From NCBI GenBank assembly GCA_022606425.2, contig JAHDVF020000892.1, positions 62,001-126,000 on the forward strand: 64,000 bases of DNA. The letters run 5' to 3'. The stretch is from Lepidostoma basale. Taxonomy: Eukaryota > Arthropoda > Insecta > Trichoptera > Lepidostomatidae. Within the stretch, counting starts at the first letter, position 1. Each line of letters opens with the position of its first letter. Positions 10,143-22,600 of this stretch are shown here, piece after piece. A model generated the notes under the pieces. The model searched no databases. It was given only the letters and a program-made list of their open reading frames with translations, and was not told the DNA's origin. A program made the position numbers and the translations under genes.

Positions 10143-12245
10143 TTAAATTGGGTATGAAATATGAAAAAGATGGGTTTTCAATTTAGATCTGAAATCTGTC
10201 GGATCATTTATGCATCTGAGGTGTGAAGGGAGATTATTCCAAGCTGATGGACCGGCTACCGCGAACGCTCGATCCCCGAAATTTGCACTGGGGCAACGCT
10301 TCGGCTCAACTAATCTTCCTATTGCTGAGGAGTTCGCCGAGCGAAGTGTGGATTTCCTTGAATTTAAGCTGTCCGTTATACAGAGTCCAGATATATAACT
10401 TGGTGCCATTCCATGTAGCGCTTTGAAGACTGTCCAGCAGAGTTTATACTGGATTCTTTCTGGACTTTTAAGCCAGTGAAGTTCTTTGAGATGTTGTGTT
10501 ATATGGGACATTTTTGGAATGCCTTTAATGAGTCTTGCTGCCGCATTGAACGCAGATTGAAGTTTGTTTATTTGTTGTTTTGGAATGTTTGCATAAATTC
10601 CATTACAATAATCAAGTCGTGACACAACAAAGGAATTTACAAGAGTTTTGAAAGTGTCATGGGGAATACTCCTTTTGACGGATTTTAATCGTCTTAGGTG
10701 GAAGAAACTAGCGCTGACCGTGTTACTAATTTGGGATTTTAGAGAGATTTGTGTCAAGATAAACACCAAGAAGCTTTGTGGAGTTTTTGGGAACGATATC
10801 ATTGTCAGCTGTTGAAATTGAGGAATGATCGATAAGATGTTGACGCTTTGCGGAAGAAGTCCAGAGAAATTCCGTTTTGGATGGATTTAGTTTAAGTTTG
10901 TTTGATGCCATCCATCTGGATATGAATCAATGCAGTTGACAGTGATTGACGTAAGATGTTTGGTGTCATCAGGGTTGCAGAAAAAATAAAGTTGCTGATC
11001 ATCAGCATAGCAATGTGAGAGGAGGCCAAAGGATTATATTATTTTGGCAACGTCATTCGTAAACATGATAAATAAAAGGGGTCCTAAAACAGAGCCTTGT
11101 GGCACACCAGATTGGATATGAGTAAATGAGGATATTTTACCTGCTAGCTGCACAGCTTGTGAAGGATCCGACAGATATGAATTTAGCCAGTCTATGGCAT
11201 TACCTCTAAAACCATACGTGATCGCTAATCGTTGGATAAGATATGAGTGATCAATTGTGTCAAACGCAGCGCTCATGTCCAGAAGGGAAAGCAGTGCCAA
11301 TTTGCCCGATTCGTTTGCCAGTACTAAATCTGACATGACTCTAAGCAATCCTGTCTCTGTTGAATGGAAACGTCTGTAGGCGGATTGTAATTTAGACAAA
11401 ATATTATTTGTCGAAAGGTGAGTTGAAATTTGGGAGGCTACAATTTTTCAAGAACTTTAGAGATGAATGGTAGATTTGAGACGGGCCGGAAGTTACTAAG
11501 ATTTTCAGAATCTAGTTGAGGTTTTTTTAATATGTGAGAAACATAGCTTTCTTGAGCAAAAAGGGGACTTGTCCTGTTAGTAGAGATTTGTTAAAAATTT
11601 TGACTAAAAATGGAGCAACATGGTGACAGTATCTCTTGAAAAGCCATGTCGGAATCGGATAAAGCGAACACTGCTTATTAGGTGTGTTTAAGATAAGTTT
11701 AATCACTTCCTGAGGTGTTGTGATATTAAATTTAGTTAGAAGTTTTCCCTCATATGTCGTGAAAGTTGGTGGTGTTGTAGATGAAGTCGTTGCACGAATC
11801 ACAGCGATTTTATCTTCAAAGAATCGGGCGAAGTCCTGAGGAGATAACTTGGAAGAGGCCTTTTCTTGATGGTTATTTCCGAGTACTGATTTAACAGAAT
11901 TCCATAGATGTCGGGGATTTTCCTTTTCCGATTCAATTTTACATTTCCAGTACACCGATCTTTTCTTCTTGATCAGGTCTCTAAAAGAATTCTGCGATCT
12001 CACCCAGGCTTCTCTTGAAGAGCTTAGGCCTGTGTTTCGGTACATACGTTCAAGCCTACGCATTAGTCTCTTGTTTCTATGACATTCTTCATCAAACCAT
12101 GCATTAGACACTCGCACCCGGAGTGTTTTTGTCGAATGTGGAGCATGCTTGTCAAGAAGAGAAGTAAAAACATTGTTGTAGGTTTGAACTAATTCATCTA
12201 ATGACATCTCGAGGGTATTGTTATATGTATATAATAACACGATTT
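10143..12245 (-). mobile_element. CR1-like non-LTR retrotransposon, RT region, disrupted
   Basis: Read 12245 to 10143, the pieces fall in order. Linker after the endonuclease: 12240-11527, with WFDEECHRNKRLMRRL. Palm and fingers of the reverse transcriptase: 11399-11034, with SAYRRFHSTETGLLRV, the catalytic-aspartate motif DMSAAFDTIDH and GVPQGSVLGPLLF. A YADD box lies near 11000 in another frame. The C-terminal thumb and connection region spans 10911-10143, with NPSKTEFLW, SRLDYCNGIYANIP and HWLKSPERIQYKL. Frameshifts and stops separate the pieces, and the endonuclease domain is missing. This is the only copy in the window with the RT core. Clade assignment within CR1-like elements is from motif style only. 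Confidence 0.85.
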
Positions 12246-12284
12246 ATTACCCTCGATAACAAATTATTATTTCACGCGTTCATT

Positions 12285-12640
12285 TGATAATGGACATATG
12301 GAATAGAAACGAGAGCTGACACCATCAGAACAAAAAGTCTCCTAAGAACCACACAAATGAAGACTCCGATCCGTTGCGGGAACGACACTCCGAGACAGAG
12401 TAAGAAATTCTGAAATTAGAAAGATCTGCAATGTGGGAGATGTCGTGCGATGGGGAAGACTGAGGAGATCATGTGGAAAGAGCATGTTCTAAAAGATAGC
12501 GGGAAATAAAGTACCAACAGGAAATTGACCTCCAGGAAGACCACCCAAAAGATGGAGAGACAGTTGGACATTTACATCCCAGGAACAGGCTCCAAGAAAT
12601 AACAGGACACAGTCCTAAATAAAGCAGAAGAAGAACACAA
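12285..12640 (+). mobile_element. LineD 3' fragment, decayed
   Basis: Same sequence as the better copy at 51850-52225 (ATATGGAATAGAAACG start, ATGTGGAAAGAGCATG block), with a deletion near 12465 and a GAAGAAGAAC tail. Confidence 0.75.
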
Positions 12641-12772
12641 TTGTTGTTTATTATTCTGAAACGGCTTGAACATTTCATTGTAATTTCTATACAAATTCAC
12701 AATTTGCTTACTTCTTAGATTGAGGAATGCATACAACTTTGTAACTATGTACTTTCATCAAAACTTTTGTTG

Positions 12773-12885
12773 GTTCTTCTTCGATCAACCTTACAGCCAT
12801 ATTGAGCATTAGCCTCCATCTGTCCTCGCCTCAACTTCGTCCTCCCATCATAGCCTTAACCTGCCTTCTTCTACCTTGTAAGTAT
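12773..12885 (-). mobile_element. LineE 3' tip
   Basis: Matches the 3' end of the LineE copy at 18436-19135 (AGCCTCCA, CTTCGTCCTCCCATC) with a TTCTTCTTCG border that is the GAA tail on the - strand. Confidence 0.6.
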
Positions 12886-15849
12886 CTATTTTTTCAAATA
12901 TTAATATAGGAAAGGAATAGGAAAAATGACAAAGACTTTATATTTTCAATGTAAAATTATTAAAATAATATCACACAAATTACAACTAAACATTCCATTT
13001 TATGAGGAGAATGAATTAATTTTATGATTTACTAATAATTCATTACTAAAAATATTCTACTTTTAATAGAAAAATAATTATTTCACTACACAATAATATG
13101 AGAACCTCAGGATATAAAAACTGTCTAGTAATTCAGCTATTTCTCCATAAACAAACAAATGTTGAAGATGAAGATATATGTTATTTTAGAAGTTGTAAAA
13201 AAGACTTTTCATTCGTTCAACGTTTATATTAGTAGTACATGTATTGTTTGGTATGCAGCTAAGCATAAAATATGCAAATATTATATTGGTAACAATGAGA
13301 CTAAAAAAATCCTAAATCATGAAACAATGACATTTAAATCTAAAATAAGTACTAGAGTAGTTATTTTTGGTGAACAACCTGACATATCTTTCAAGACCAC
13401 AGAATGTTTAAGATTGGGATGAAACCGGCTCAATGACGAAGGGAAAATATTACAAGAGGCCAAATCTGTTCAGCTTACATCTCATGTGAAATAATCATAT
13501 AAAGGAAATAGTAATAGAATGGCAAAAATGACATTAAAAATTAACTGTCATTCTCCGTATTCAAAAGGTAAGTTTCAAACTGGTGGATACATGTGACCAA
13601 CTTATTCATCAGGATTTTATATCCAGAAAACACATCTAATTACGAAACTGGTTTAGAAAAGGCATACAATGCAAATTATTGTGTATTGTGAGGAATTTGA
13701 GCAGACAGAATCAACCTTATCATATTTAATGCATATATAGTTTGTATCTTGAACAATATTTTTGAAACAAAACAAAGTTAGCCTCATCCTCCATGCGTGT
13801 CATTATTGAGTTATTCTTATATAATATGGAGCAGCAAATATATTCAGCAAATTTTACAATAGGATTATTCTGTGGATAACAGCACACACATTCTGCAAAA
13901 TACAAAACAGTTATTCTCTAAATAAAATGATCATTTGGACAACTACTCAGTTATTGTATAAATTGTAAAATGGTTAACCTGAAGCTAATGACACTTCTAT
14001 GCCGGATACCACAGGTTTATAATACAATCTACAAGATTTTCAAGAGACAAAATTCTATATACGAGTAAAACCTTAATTTCAACACAATTAACCAATTTAC
14101 AAATACATTATTCTTCCAAATAATAGCTGCATTATTTCCCTTGTAGAATCTAATACTGAACAAGTTTTATGTCTTTTCGTCTTTGGTAACAATAATGTTT
14201 AGATTAATATTAATTCAACTTAATATGTAGATTTATAATTAAGTTTTTTCTAAAACAACAAAAGCAACAATGTAATATCGGTAAAAATATTATTTGGTTT
14301 CAAGATGGAATTTAACTAACTTATTATTTAACTATTTGAGCGCCAGGAAATACTTACTTTAAAACAATATTTAATTAATTACAATGATTTTAGCTTATCA
14401 AAAATAAAGAGAGAATTAACCTTGGGTTTGGAAGCATTCTTAACAAATTTAATGGCACAACACAATTTGTAATACACAAATTACATTGCAACTTATATGA
14501 AAAACTAAAACAATTAAGAATTGAGTTAATCTGAAAGATTTGAAAAAACAGTGTTTTAATGTTTCATTTTCTGAAGCCAAACATTATTCTTCAAATACAT
14601 TTTTATTTTATTCAATATCATTTTCATAAAAAAGTGGCATTCCTAAAAAAATCCATTGCATATTGTCAAGGTAACTTCTGATGATTACCAGACAACTATT
14701 TTATTTTTAAATATGTATATAAACCAATGGTTTTAATATTCCCTTATTTTAGTTACATAGAGTAACTTTTTCATTCAACATTCAGATTTACATTTCTCAT
14801 ATAAGAAAAACTTTTTAACATCAAGCATTAGAATAACACGATTTTTTAATCATTATATGTATTGTTATGAAACAGGAATATCATTTTAAGTAAAAATGAC
14901 AAATAAAAATAACTATTTTCAAAGAAGGTTTAAGCAATATTACACAACTGTACAAAAGTTTACATTGTCATTAATCAATTTTATATTAAATATTGTTTAA
15001 AAGTAATTTTTTAAACATAATAATCTAAAAAAGTTCACACATAAAAACATATTTTTAATTATCAAAATATAACATAACCTCAAAATGAAAAAAAATTACT
15101 TGTCATTATAATGATAATTTTATAAGTATCTATGAATTAAATCATATTAAATTGTGTGTTTAGGACTTTAAGCGTCTTTCAATTAAGAAAATGGTTTACC
15201 ATTATAATTTATGAACACTTGTCAACAGGCTACTAATGTTACATCATATAAATTCTTAATAACTATGTTATACCTTGAAAAAGAATACATTTTGTTATGG
15301 ATCACTTATAAAGTATAGACCAAAAATTAGGAATAGGAGCTGTCTTTCTTGAGATATCACAAATATAAGAATATAAATACAAAACAAATGATGCCTAGCA
15401 CTTCTAACTGAATTATTTAGCAGAGAGAAAAATAGAATAAATTGGATATATTTCTAGGAATGGTTATTAATATCAGTCATAAAAAATAGTTATGGAGTAA
15501 AAACTTCTAGGTACTTTATGTTAGCAAAAAACTATACATTACTTTTCTAAATCTAGATGTTAAAACTAGAAATAATCCACGGGGATTATTCTATATAACA
15601 TTTTAACTTGACACTATCATTTCAAGTTTAAATTCCTCGCACCCAAGAGGCGAATTCGACTCAGAACCTGCTACCGATTCCCTTATCGAGAATCAACAAT
15701 ACTCATCTAAATCCTAGATAGAAGAATCAAGAAGACAACAGAGTCATAAAAGACAAGAGTAGGTGTGTATTATTAACTTGTTGCCTGAAAGTAGAAGAGT
15801 ATTTTCAGTACAGAAAGAAATTACAATCCAAAAGGGTTTTACCATTCCT
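12886..15849. other. Repeat-poor AT-rich region downstream of NIM1K
   Basis: Nearly 3 kb without recognisable element or exon, in contrast to its neighbours. Part of it may be the long 3' UTR of the - strand kinase gene. I cannot place the poly(A) site. Confidence 0.4.
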
Positions 15850-16658
15850 TCAAAGTATGACGCAATTTCTGGATATTTTCTGACGAAGCGTTCTTTTGTC
15901 GCTTTCTTTTGGCTTTTTCCCATTCTCCAGACGCTTCTTCCCAATCAGGTTGTTAGGATCGCTCAAGCTGTCCCAGATGTACTCCTCGGTCAGCACTCGG
16001 TGCATTACAACCCTATAAATTCCGATGATAGAGCTTTTAGAATTCTGTCCAATACTGTCACACAGCATTTTAGAAGTAATACCATAGTTATTTAATTTTT
16101 CTCTTGTCTTCACCTCGAGTGGATTCAAAAATGTTAAATCGTGCGTGTAGGTTGGCAACATAATAAATCTTCCTTGTTCAACAGGGGTACCATCCGGGCA
16201 TTTTAAATTTTCTGCAGGTTTTGACGACGGCAACATTTGAACATCAAATGATTGACCTTTTGAAGTATTAGCTAATTTTTGTTTTACCCTTGGAGGTTTG
16301 GAATCACCGTTAGTCTCTTTTCCTTCAGAGATAGTGATGATGGAGTTTGTATTTTGAGTTGTGTTATTATTTGATCCGTTCATCTTTTGTCTGCTAGCGA
16401 AGTTTTTCAACGCCGTGTCAGGTAAAGTTGTAGAACACTTCCTATAGTTGTTTCTTGCGGCTAGCTGCTCGTCTGTTATCTTATTGTTGGGCGATAGAGG
16501 GGTGGACCCTCGGCGGAGTTTGGTGGCCAGGACCATGAGAGAGTTCTTTCTTCGCCTGTTGAAGTCGGGATTAGTCGGAGGCGGCACCTTAAACCACTCA
16601 CAATCCAAGATTTCGTCTATCGTCAACCTTTGCTTTGGCGTTTGAACCAATGTGTGTT
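15850..16658 (-). CDS. NIM1K: NIM1K exon 8: end of kinase domain, linker, C-terminal domain, CVIL
   Basis: Acceptor TTTCCAG, then [18 protein letters not shown]. The conventional open frame starts at a TTG, so the exon begins eight nt earlier than an ORF caller would suggest. Stop TAA at 15852-15850. Confidence 0.93.
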
Positions 16659-19600
16659 CTGGAAATGCAAAATTAAATGTGTTATTTCATTCATTAATCA
16701 AAGATTGGTTAGAAAATGTTTATAAAATATTCACCAATGATGTAGCAGCACTGATCGCTCACATATCCAGGGATCTGGTATCTGCCCTCAAGGATAATAT
16801 TCTTGAGGGTGGCTACACTGTGGGCTCGAAAGGGCATGGTCCCCGTGACCATGAAGTACAGCAGGATCCCAAGAGCCCAGATGTCCACCAGCTGCCCGAA
16901 GTAGCTCTCGTCACGGAACAGTTCAGGAGCCGCGTAGGGGGGCGAACCGCAGAATGTGTTTAAAGGCTGCCACATTCCTACAAAGTTTACAAATAGAGTG
17001 ATAAAACATTATGAAACATTTCCTACCCTTAATTAATTAAATCTTGATTATTAACACTAGGTTTACGGGCATTTTTTATATACCTATCTCTACGGGAAGC
17101 TGTCCTTAAAGGTATGGTTAGGTTTTCCAACAGACGTAAGCAGAAGCTGAACCTCTGTATACCAAACAATCCAAGTGCAAATTTATTCATAGTATGAGCT
17201 TATATCATAAAAAATTACCTTTAATAATTTATAACACGAAACTTTCTACGACGACAGTCACAATAAGGACGTCACTAATAATATTTTATTTGCCGATGAT
17301 CTGAAATTATTCCTGGAAATTAAAAATCCTGAAGACTGTCTTCGCCTCCAGTCGGACATCAATAATATTGTTAACTGGAGTCACAGTAATCAAATGCAAT
17401 TCAATGTCTCTAAATGCGTTATGCTACCATTTACTAGAGCATTGAGAACTGTATATCATAGATACACAATGAACAACCAGCAACTGGCACATGTATCTAC
17501 GATGAAGGATCTCGGAATCATCTATGAGAGTAGGCTGACTTTTCGTGAACATATCGAGAGGATTTGTGGCATTGCACTGAGGATGTTGGGGTTCATCGTC
17601 CGGACCGGAAGGGTTTTCAGGGATCCCAATGTGCTCAGAGTCCTATACAACGCATTGGTTCGGAGCAGGCTCGAGAGTGGTTCTGTGATATGGAGTCCTC
17701 ACGAGGCGAGATATTCCGTTATGCTGGAGAGGGTTCAGAAAAAATTTCTGAGGTATCTCTACATGAGGGAGTATGGTAGTTATCCGTGGCTCTATCCCAC
17801 GGCATTTATTCTGGGAATGCTCGGAGCCAATTCTTTACAGCTTCGAAGAGATGGACATCTAATAACCCATGTCTTCAGATTAATTAGGGGATACTTTGAG
17901 AACTCGGCCGTACTGGAGGATGTTGGTCTTTTTGTCCCCGATAGATATCTCCGACAGCGACAGCACAGATTGTTTTACCTACCGGCCGCCAGAACCAATC
18001 TGCCTCTGGTGACACCGGTGGGAAGAGCAATTAGTCTGCTGAACGCGGTCTCCTCGGAGATCGACGTCTTTCATGTTAGTGAAAGTACGTTCAGGGGGCA
18101 AATACTATTGACTTTAGAAAGTATCTTGTCTTCCTAATGTCGAACCATCTCTAATGCGTTCCTGGTACTTTGTTGTATTATAATAATATCTTACCTGTAC
18201 TTAATAGATGCCTTAAATATTTTCCTGTTTGTAATGTCTATTGAGTTAATAAACTGATTTGATTTGATTTGATTTGATTTGAATATTGTAATTAGGTTAC
18301 TAAATGTATTTATAGCGTTTTAACGAATTCATTTGTCCAAATAGATAAAGATGTTTTTTTCATGATATCAAGCTTACAAAGCGCAATATTATTTTGCACA
18401 TTTTTTGTGGATCATATAATTTTTTTTTTAATATCTTCTTCTTCTTCGATGGCCCTATAGCCCATATCGAGCCTTAGCCTCCAGTATTCTTCGACTCCAA
18501 CTCCTCCTGTCCTCCGCTTCGACCCTCCAATCTGACACTCGTAACAATCTTGCTCCATCTCTCCCAACTTCGTCCTCCCATCGCAGCCTTGGTCGTCCAA
18601 TTGGTCTTCTACCACCTGGGTGCCACTCCAGCAATCTTTTTGGGGTTTGCGATGACGGCATCCTCTGCACATGACCGGCCCATCTCAGTCAATTCAGTCT
18701 GACCTGTGTGGAGAGACTGGGAGCTTTGTAAAAATGGTACAGTTCGTCATTATGCCGTACTCTCCAGCCTTCACCGTCATTCACAGGTTCCAAAATTCTG
18801 CGCAGCACCCTTCTCTCAAAAGTATCCAGTCGCTCTGCGGATTTCGCTGTCATTGTCCACGCCTCACATCCATAGGTCACTACTGTTCAGATGATTGTTT
18901 TATACAGGATGATTTTGGTTTTCCAGTGTACGTTTCTTGATTTGAGCGCTGGTAGTAGAGAGAAGAATGTTTTTTTGCCAATTGTGATTCTTCTTTCGAT
19001 TTCCTTGTGATCTTCGTTTTCTTTTGTTATAGACGAGCCCAGGTAAGTGAATTCCTCCACCATCTTAAAGTTGTGTCTATCCTTGAATCTGATGGTTCGC
19101 CTTGAGTTATGGGTTGCATTCCTGGTTTGTTTCATTATTTTTAATATATAAAAATTAAACATTATGTAATACTTCTTCTTGAGGTTTAAACGCACATTGC
19201 ACATTCCTGACTTTAGCTGAAAAATATCTAACCGTATCTCTGCCAAACTCAAATAATCTAATTATAATACAAACATTTTCATTTCAAATTTTCGACTTTT
19301 ATTATATAAATGATTACCGTTCATGAGTTGTGTACTGAATCCAAAGTCACCGAGTTTAACTACAGTAGGAGATGCGTAGAACACATTTTCTGCCTTGATA
19401 TCTCTGTGTATGAATCCTTTATTGTGCTGAAATAATAACAATTAGAACTTATTACTTGTATGAAAACAATTATTACATATGTGTTAAGTAACTAAAATTT
19501 AATATTTAATAATGTACACTGCTGAATATGCCCTAGCAAGCTGAAACAGATTACTCCCATAAAATATCATACAAGTTTGAGATAACTGATATTTTCCTCA

Positions 19601-22600
19601 ATATTTAACCTCTCCGTGCGTACCGCCCTAACTGTAGGGCCCTTGAATACATGGTCAAATAGCTTATGGCCCCATACTTGGGGTTCATTTATATTTTCTC
19701 CAATATTCCCAGATTATGGCAAAATTTGGACTACCAGCGACATCTATTGGGGTACACAAAATTAAATAATTTATCGGCTAGTTACTTGTTTTACAAACTA
19801 AAAAAAAATTAATATATGTTTTTTAACATTTAAAAATATATTTTAAAAAGGCCCAGTAGTACTGGAATAGAATCTACGTTTCTTAAACTAAGAGCCGGGT
19901 GTTAGATCCTCTAAAATCCAATAAGTTAAAAAAATCATTAGAAGTTTGTACTCCGACCATAGAAAACAATATTCTTCAACATGCTTATATTATTACAATG
20001 ATTACTTGAAAGGTAATTAGGGCATGGGGGCAAGGAAAGCCCCTTGTTGTGTAGTGTTAATATAACACCTGGCGTCTCTAGAAACAACGTAAAGTCGGCC
20101 AAACCTTCCAGATGTGGATATACCGCAGAATGCTCCGTATACCGTGAACCGATTGGGTCAGTAATGCAGAGACGTAATACAGGGAGCCAGAGAGCTGTTG
20201 TCGAGTATGAAAATTAGAAAGGTCTCATATTTGGGTCATATGCTAAGGGGAGAAAAATATCACCTAATTTGACTGATATTAATGGGTAAAGTGGAGGGAC
20301 ATCGGGGAGTTAGTAGAAGGCAGCTGTCCTGGCTGCAGAATATCAAAGAGTGGACAGGAATAACAAGAGTTCAGAACCTGTTCCAAGTGGCGCAGGACAG
20401 AGGGAACTTTGGGGGGACCTGATCTAAAAAGTGATTATTCCCATCTTTAATCAATGAAAATGCTTACCATGTGTTTGACAGCGTGAACGACTTGCAAGAA
20501 GAGTTTTTTGGAAACATTCTCAGTCAGTCTGCCCTCCATGGAGATCTTATTAAACAGTTCCCCGTCGGGAGCGTATTCAGTCACTAAATGTATTTTGCTA
20601 TATGTTTCCACAACTTCAAAGAGTCTGAAAAACAAAGAAAGTTCGCAATTAAATAAAAAAATATGACACTCATAATCTCACAACATCGAAAAATAAATTT
20701 AACTAACTAACTAACTAACCATCACGCCGTCTCCCCGAAGGGATAGGCAGAAAGAATCGACTGCAACACTTTTCTTTCCTGACATATTTCTCTCGCTTCC
20801 TCAACATTCATACATCGTGTCATGCACGCGCGTCGATTTCTCTGACTCCTCACATGGCCGACATTCAATATTTGATGTATTTGATCGTGCCACGTTTTCC
20901 TCGGTCTTCCTCTATTTCTGGTTTCATTTACATCATTAACATATAATTTTTTTACCATTCTTTCTTCATTCATTCTTTCCATATGTCCAAACTATCTTTA
21001 TGATCCTTTCATTATTTTGTTCATGACACCATCATTCGCACTGCATTCACTTCTTATATTTTCATTCGACACTATCATACACAGAGTATCCACACATTGG
21101 TCTAAGAGATCTCATTTCTACTGCATTAATTCTACTTTCATCCTTCTTTTGCCAGTTCCATGCTTCGCTAAAAAGGAAAAATAAATTAAGTTCATGAGAT
21201 TGAGATAATTATGTCCATATTCAATAAATTTGTATAAAGCATAGAAATTTCATCGACAAATCTCTGACAGATGAAAACATCGGAACATCAACATTTTTTT
21301 ATTCAGAGTATTAAATATCTACAAGCTCATTTCATTATTACAAAACTTTGTAAAGCTTTTTTGGAATATACATACCTTATGATATTGGGATGATGTACGG
21401 CTTCCATGGTTGCTATTTCTCTGGCGAGCATCTTACGAGTCTTGCTGTCCAGTTTACTTTTATCTATAATCTTAATTGCTACCTTATCTGAAAAAAAAAT
21501 GTAACAATAAATATCATAAATTTATCATATGGCTTTAAGCGGTATTTCCTTTTTATTTCAGATCAGTATTCTAAAAGTTCGAGAGAGCTAAAAAACATGG
21601 GTTTTGCGATGAAAAACTCCACTACATACAAATGAACACTTATAGAATTCACAGTGTTCTTTTTCATTTTCATATAAGTAAACAATCAGGCACGTATACG
21701 TAAGCACTATTGGATTGAGCATCATTGTAACAATGCTGTTCGTAACACGTATAGGTACATCGTTGTAATATTATAACGTTGCATACATGTATGACGTTAC
21801 AACGTTATACTCTGGTAATAATCTGATAGTAAAATTATAATATTGGTCATAAACAAATGTACCCCTAGTGAGTTGGTGTACGGCCAGTTTAACATGAGAA
21901 AAGTTCCCACTGCCGATGTCACCGGATATCCTGTAGTATCCCACTCTCTTCCCCAGAGACAACTGAAAAAAAGCAATCATTATTTTCAAAATCGATAAAA
22001 TGCAAAAGGATTAACAATTATGCATAAGTATTAATTTGTAAGATAGGTACATCTATTATACCGATAATAACTGAATACTGGTATACTGGTGCCAGTGGGG
22101 GTACTCCCATAGAAGCCCAGAAGCCCGGCGTGCGTAAGAAATTTTGAATCAAAACCTCTTCTGGCTTACAGAGGTTCAGCTCTTGTGGCTGTTCCTCTTA
22201 CGTCTGATGGAAAAATTGGTGGGAGGTGATTTGGTGGGTTGTTGATTTATGCGGGGGCATGATTAATTTGATTTGGGGGGTTTGATTCAAAATTTCTTAC
22301 GCGAGCCGGGCTTCTGGGCTTCTATGGGAGTACCGCCACTGACTGGTGCACTGGTACAACTGGTACACCTGGCTAGACTCTGTCACATTACTACTGGTCA
22401 CGCATATACACCAATTGTTATAACTTCCAACATGACCAACACTTTTGATTATTATTAAACCATGCCATTCAGGACAGGGGAGAAAGATACCACCTCCTTC
22501 AGCTGATAATCATGGGCAAAATAGAGGGACGTCGGGGAGTTGGTAGAAGTCAGTTTTTCTGGCTGCAAAATATAAGAGAATGGACGGGAATGTTCCAAGT

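Noticed and set aside
17394..18137. Host gene of 247 aa
   Set aside because: Preceded by an RT catalytic FADD box and followed by a (TTGAT)n tail; two more 3' fragments exist, so it is a LINE.
20040..20085. Complete LTR retrotransposon
   Set aside because: Only a PBS-like motif shared with 62140-62215; no paired LTRs and no gag or pol frame.
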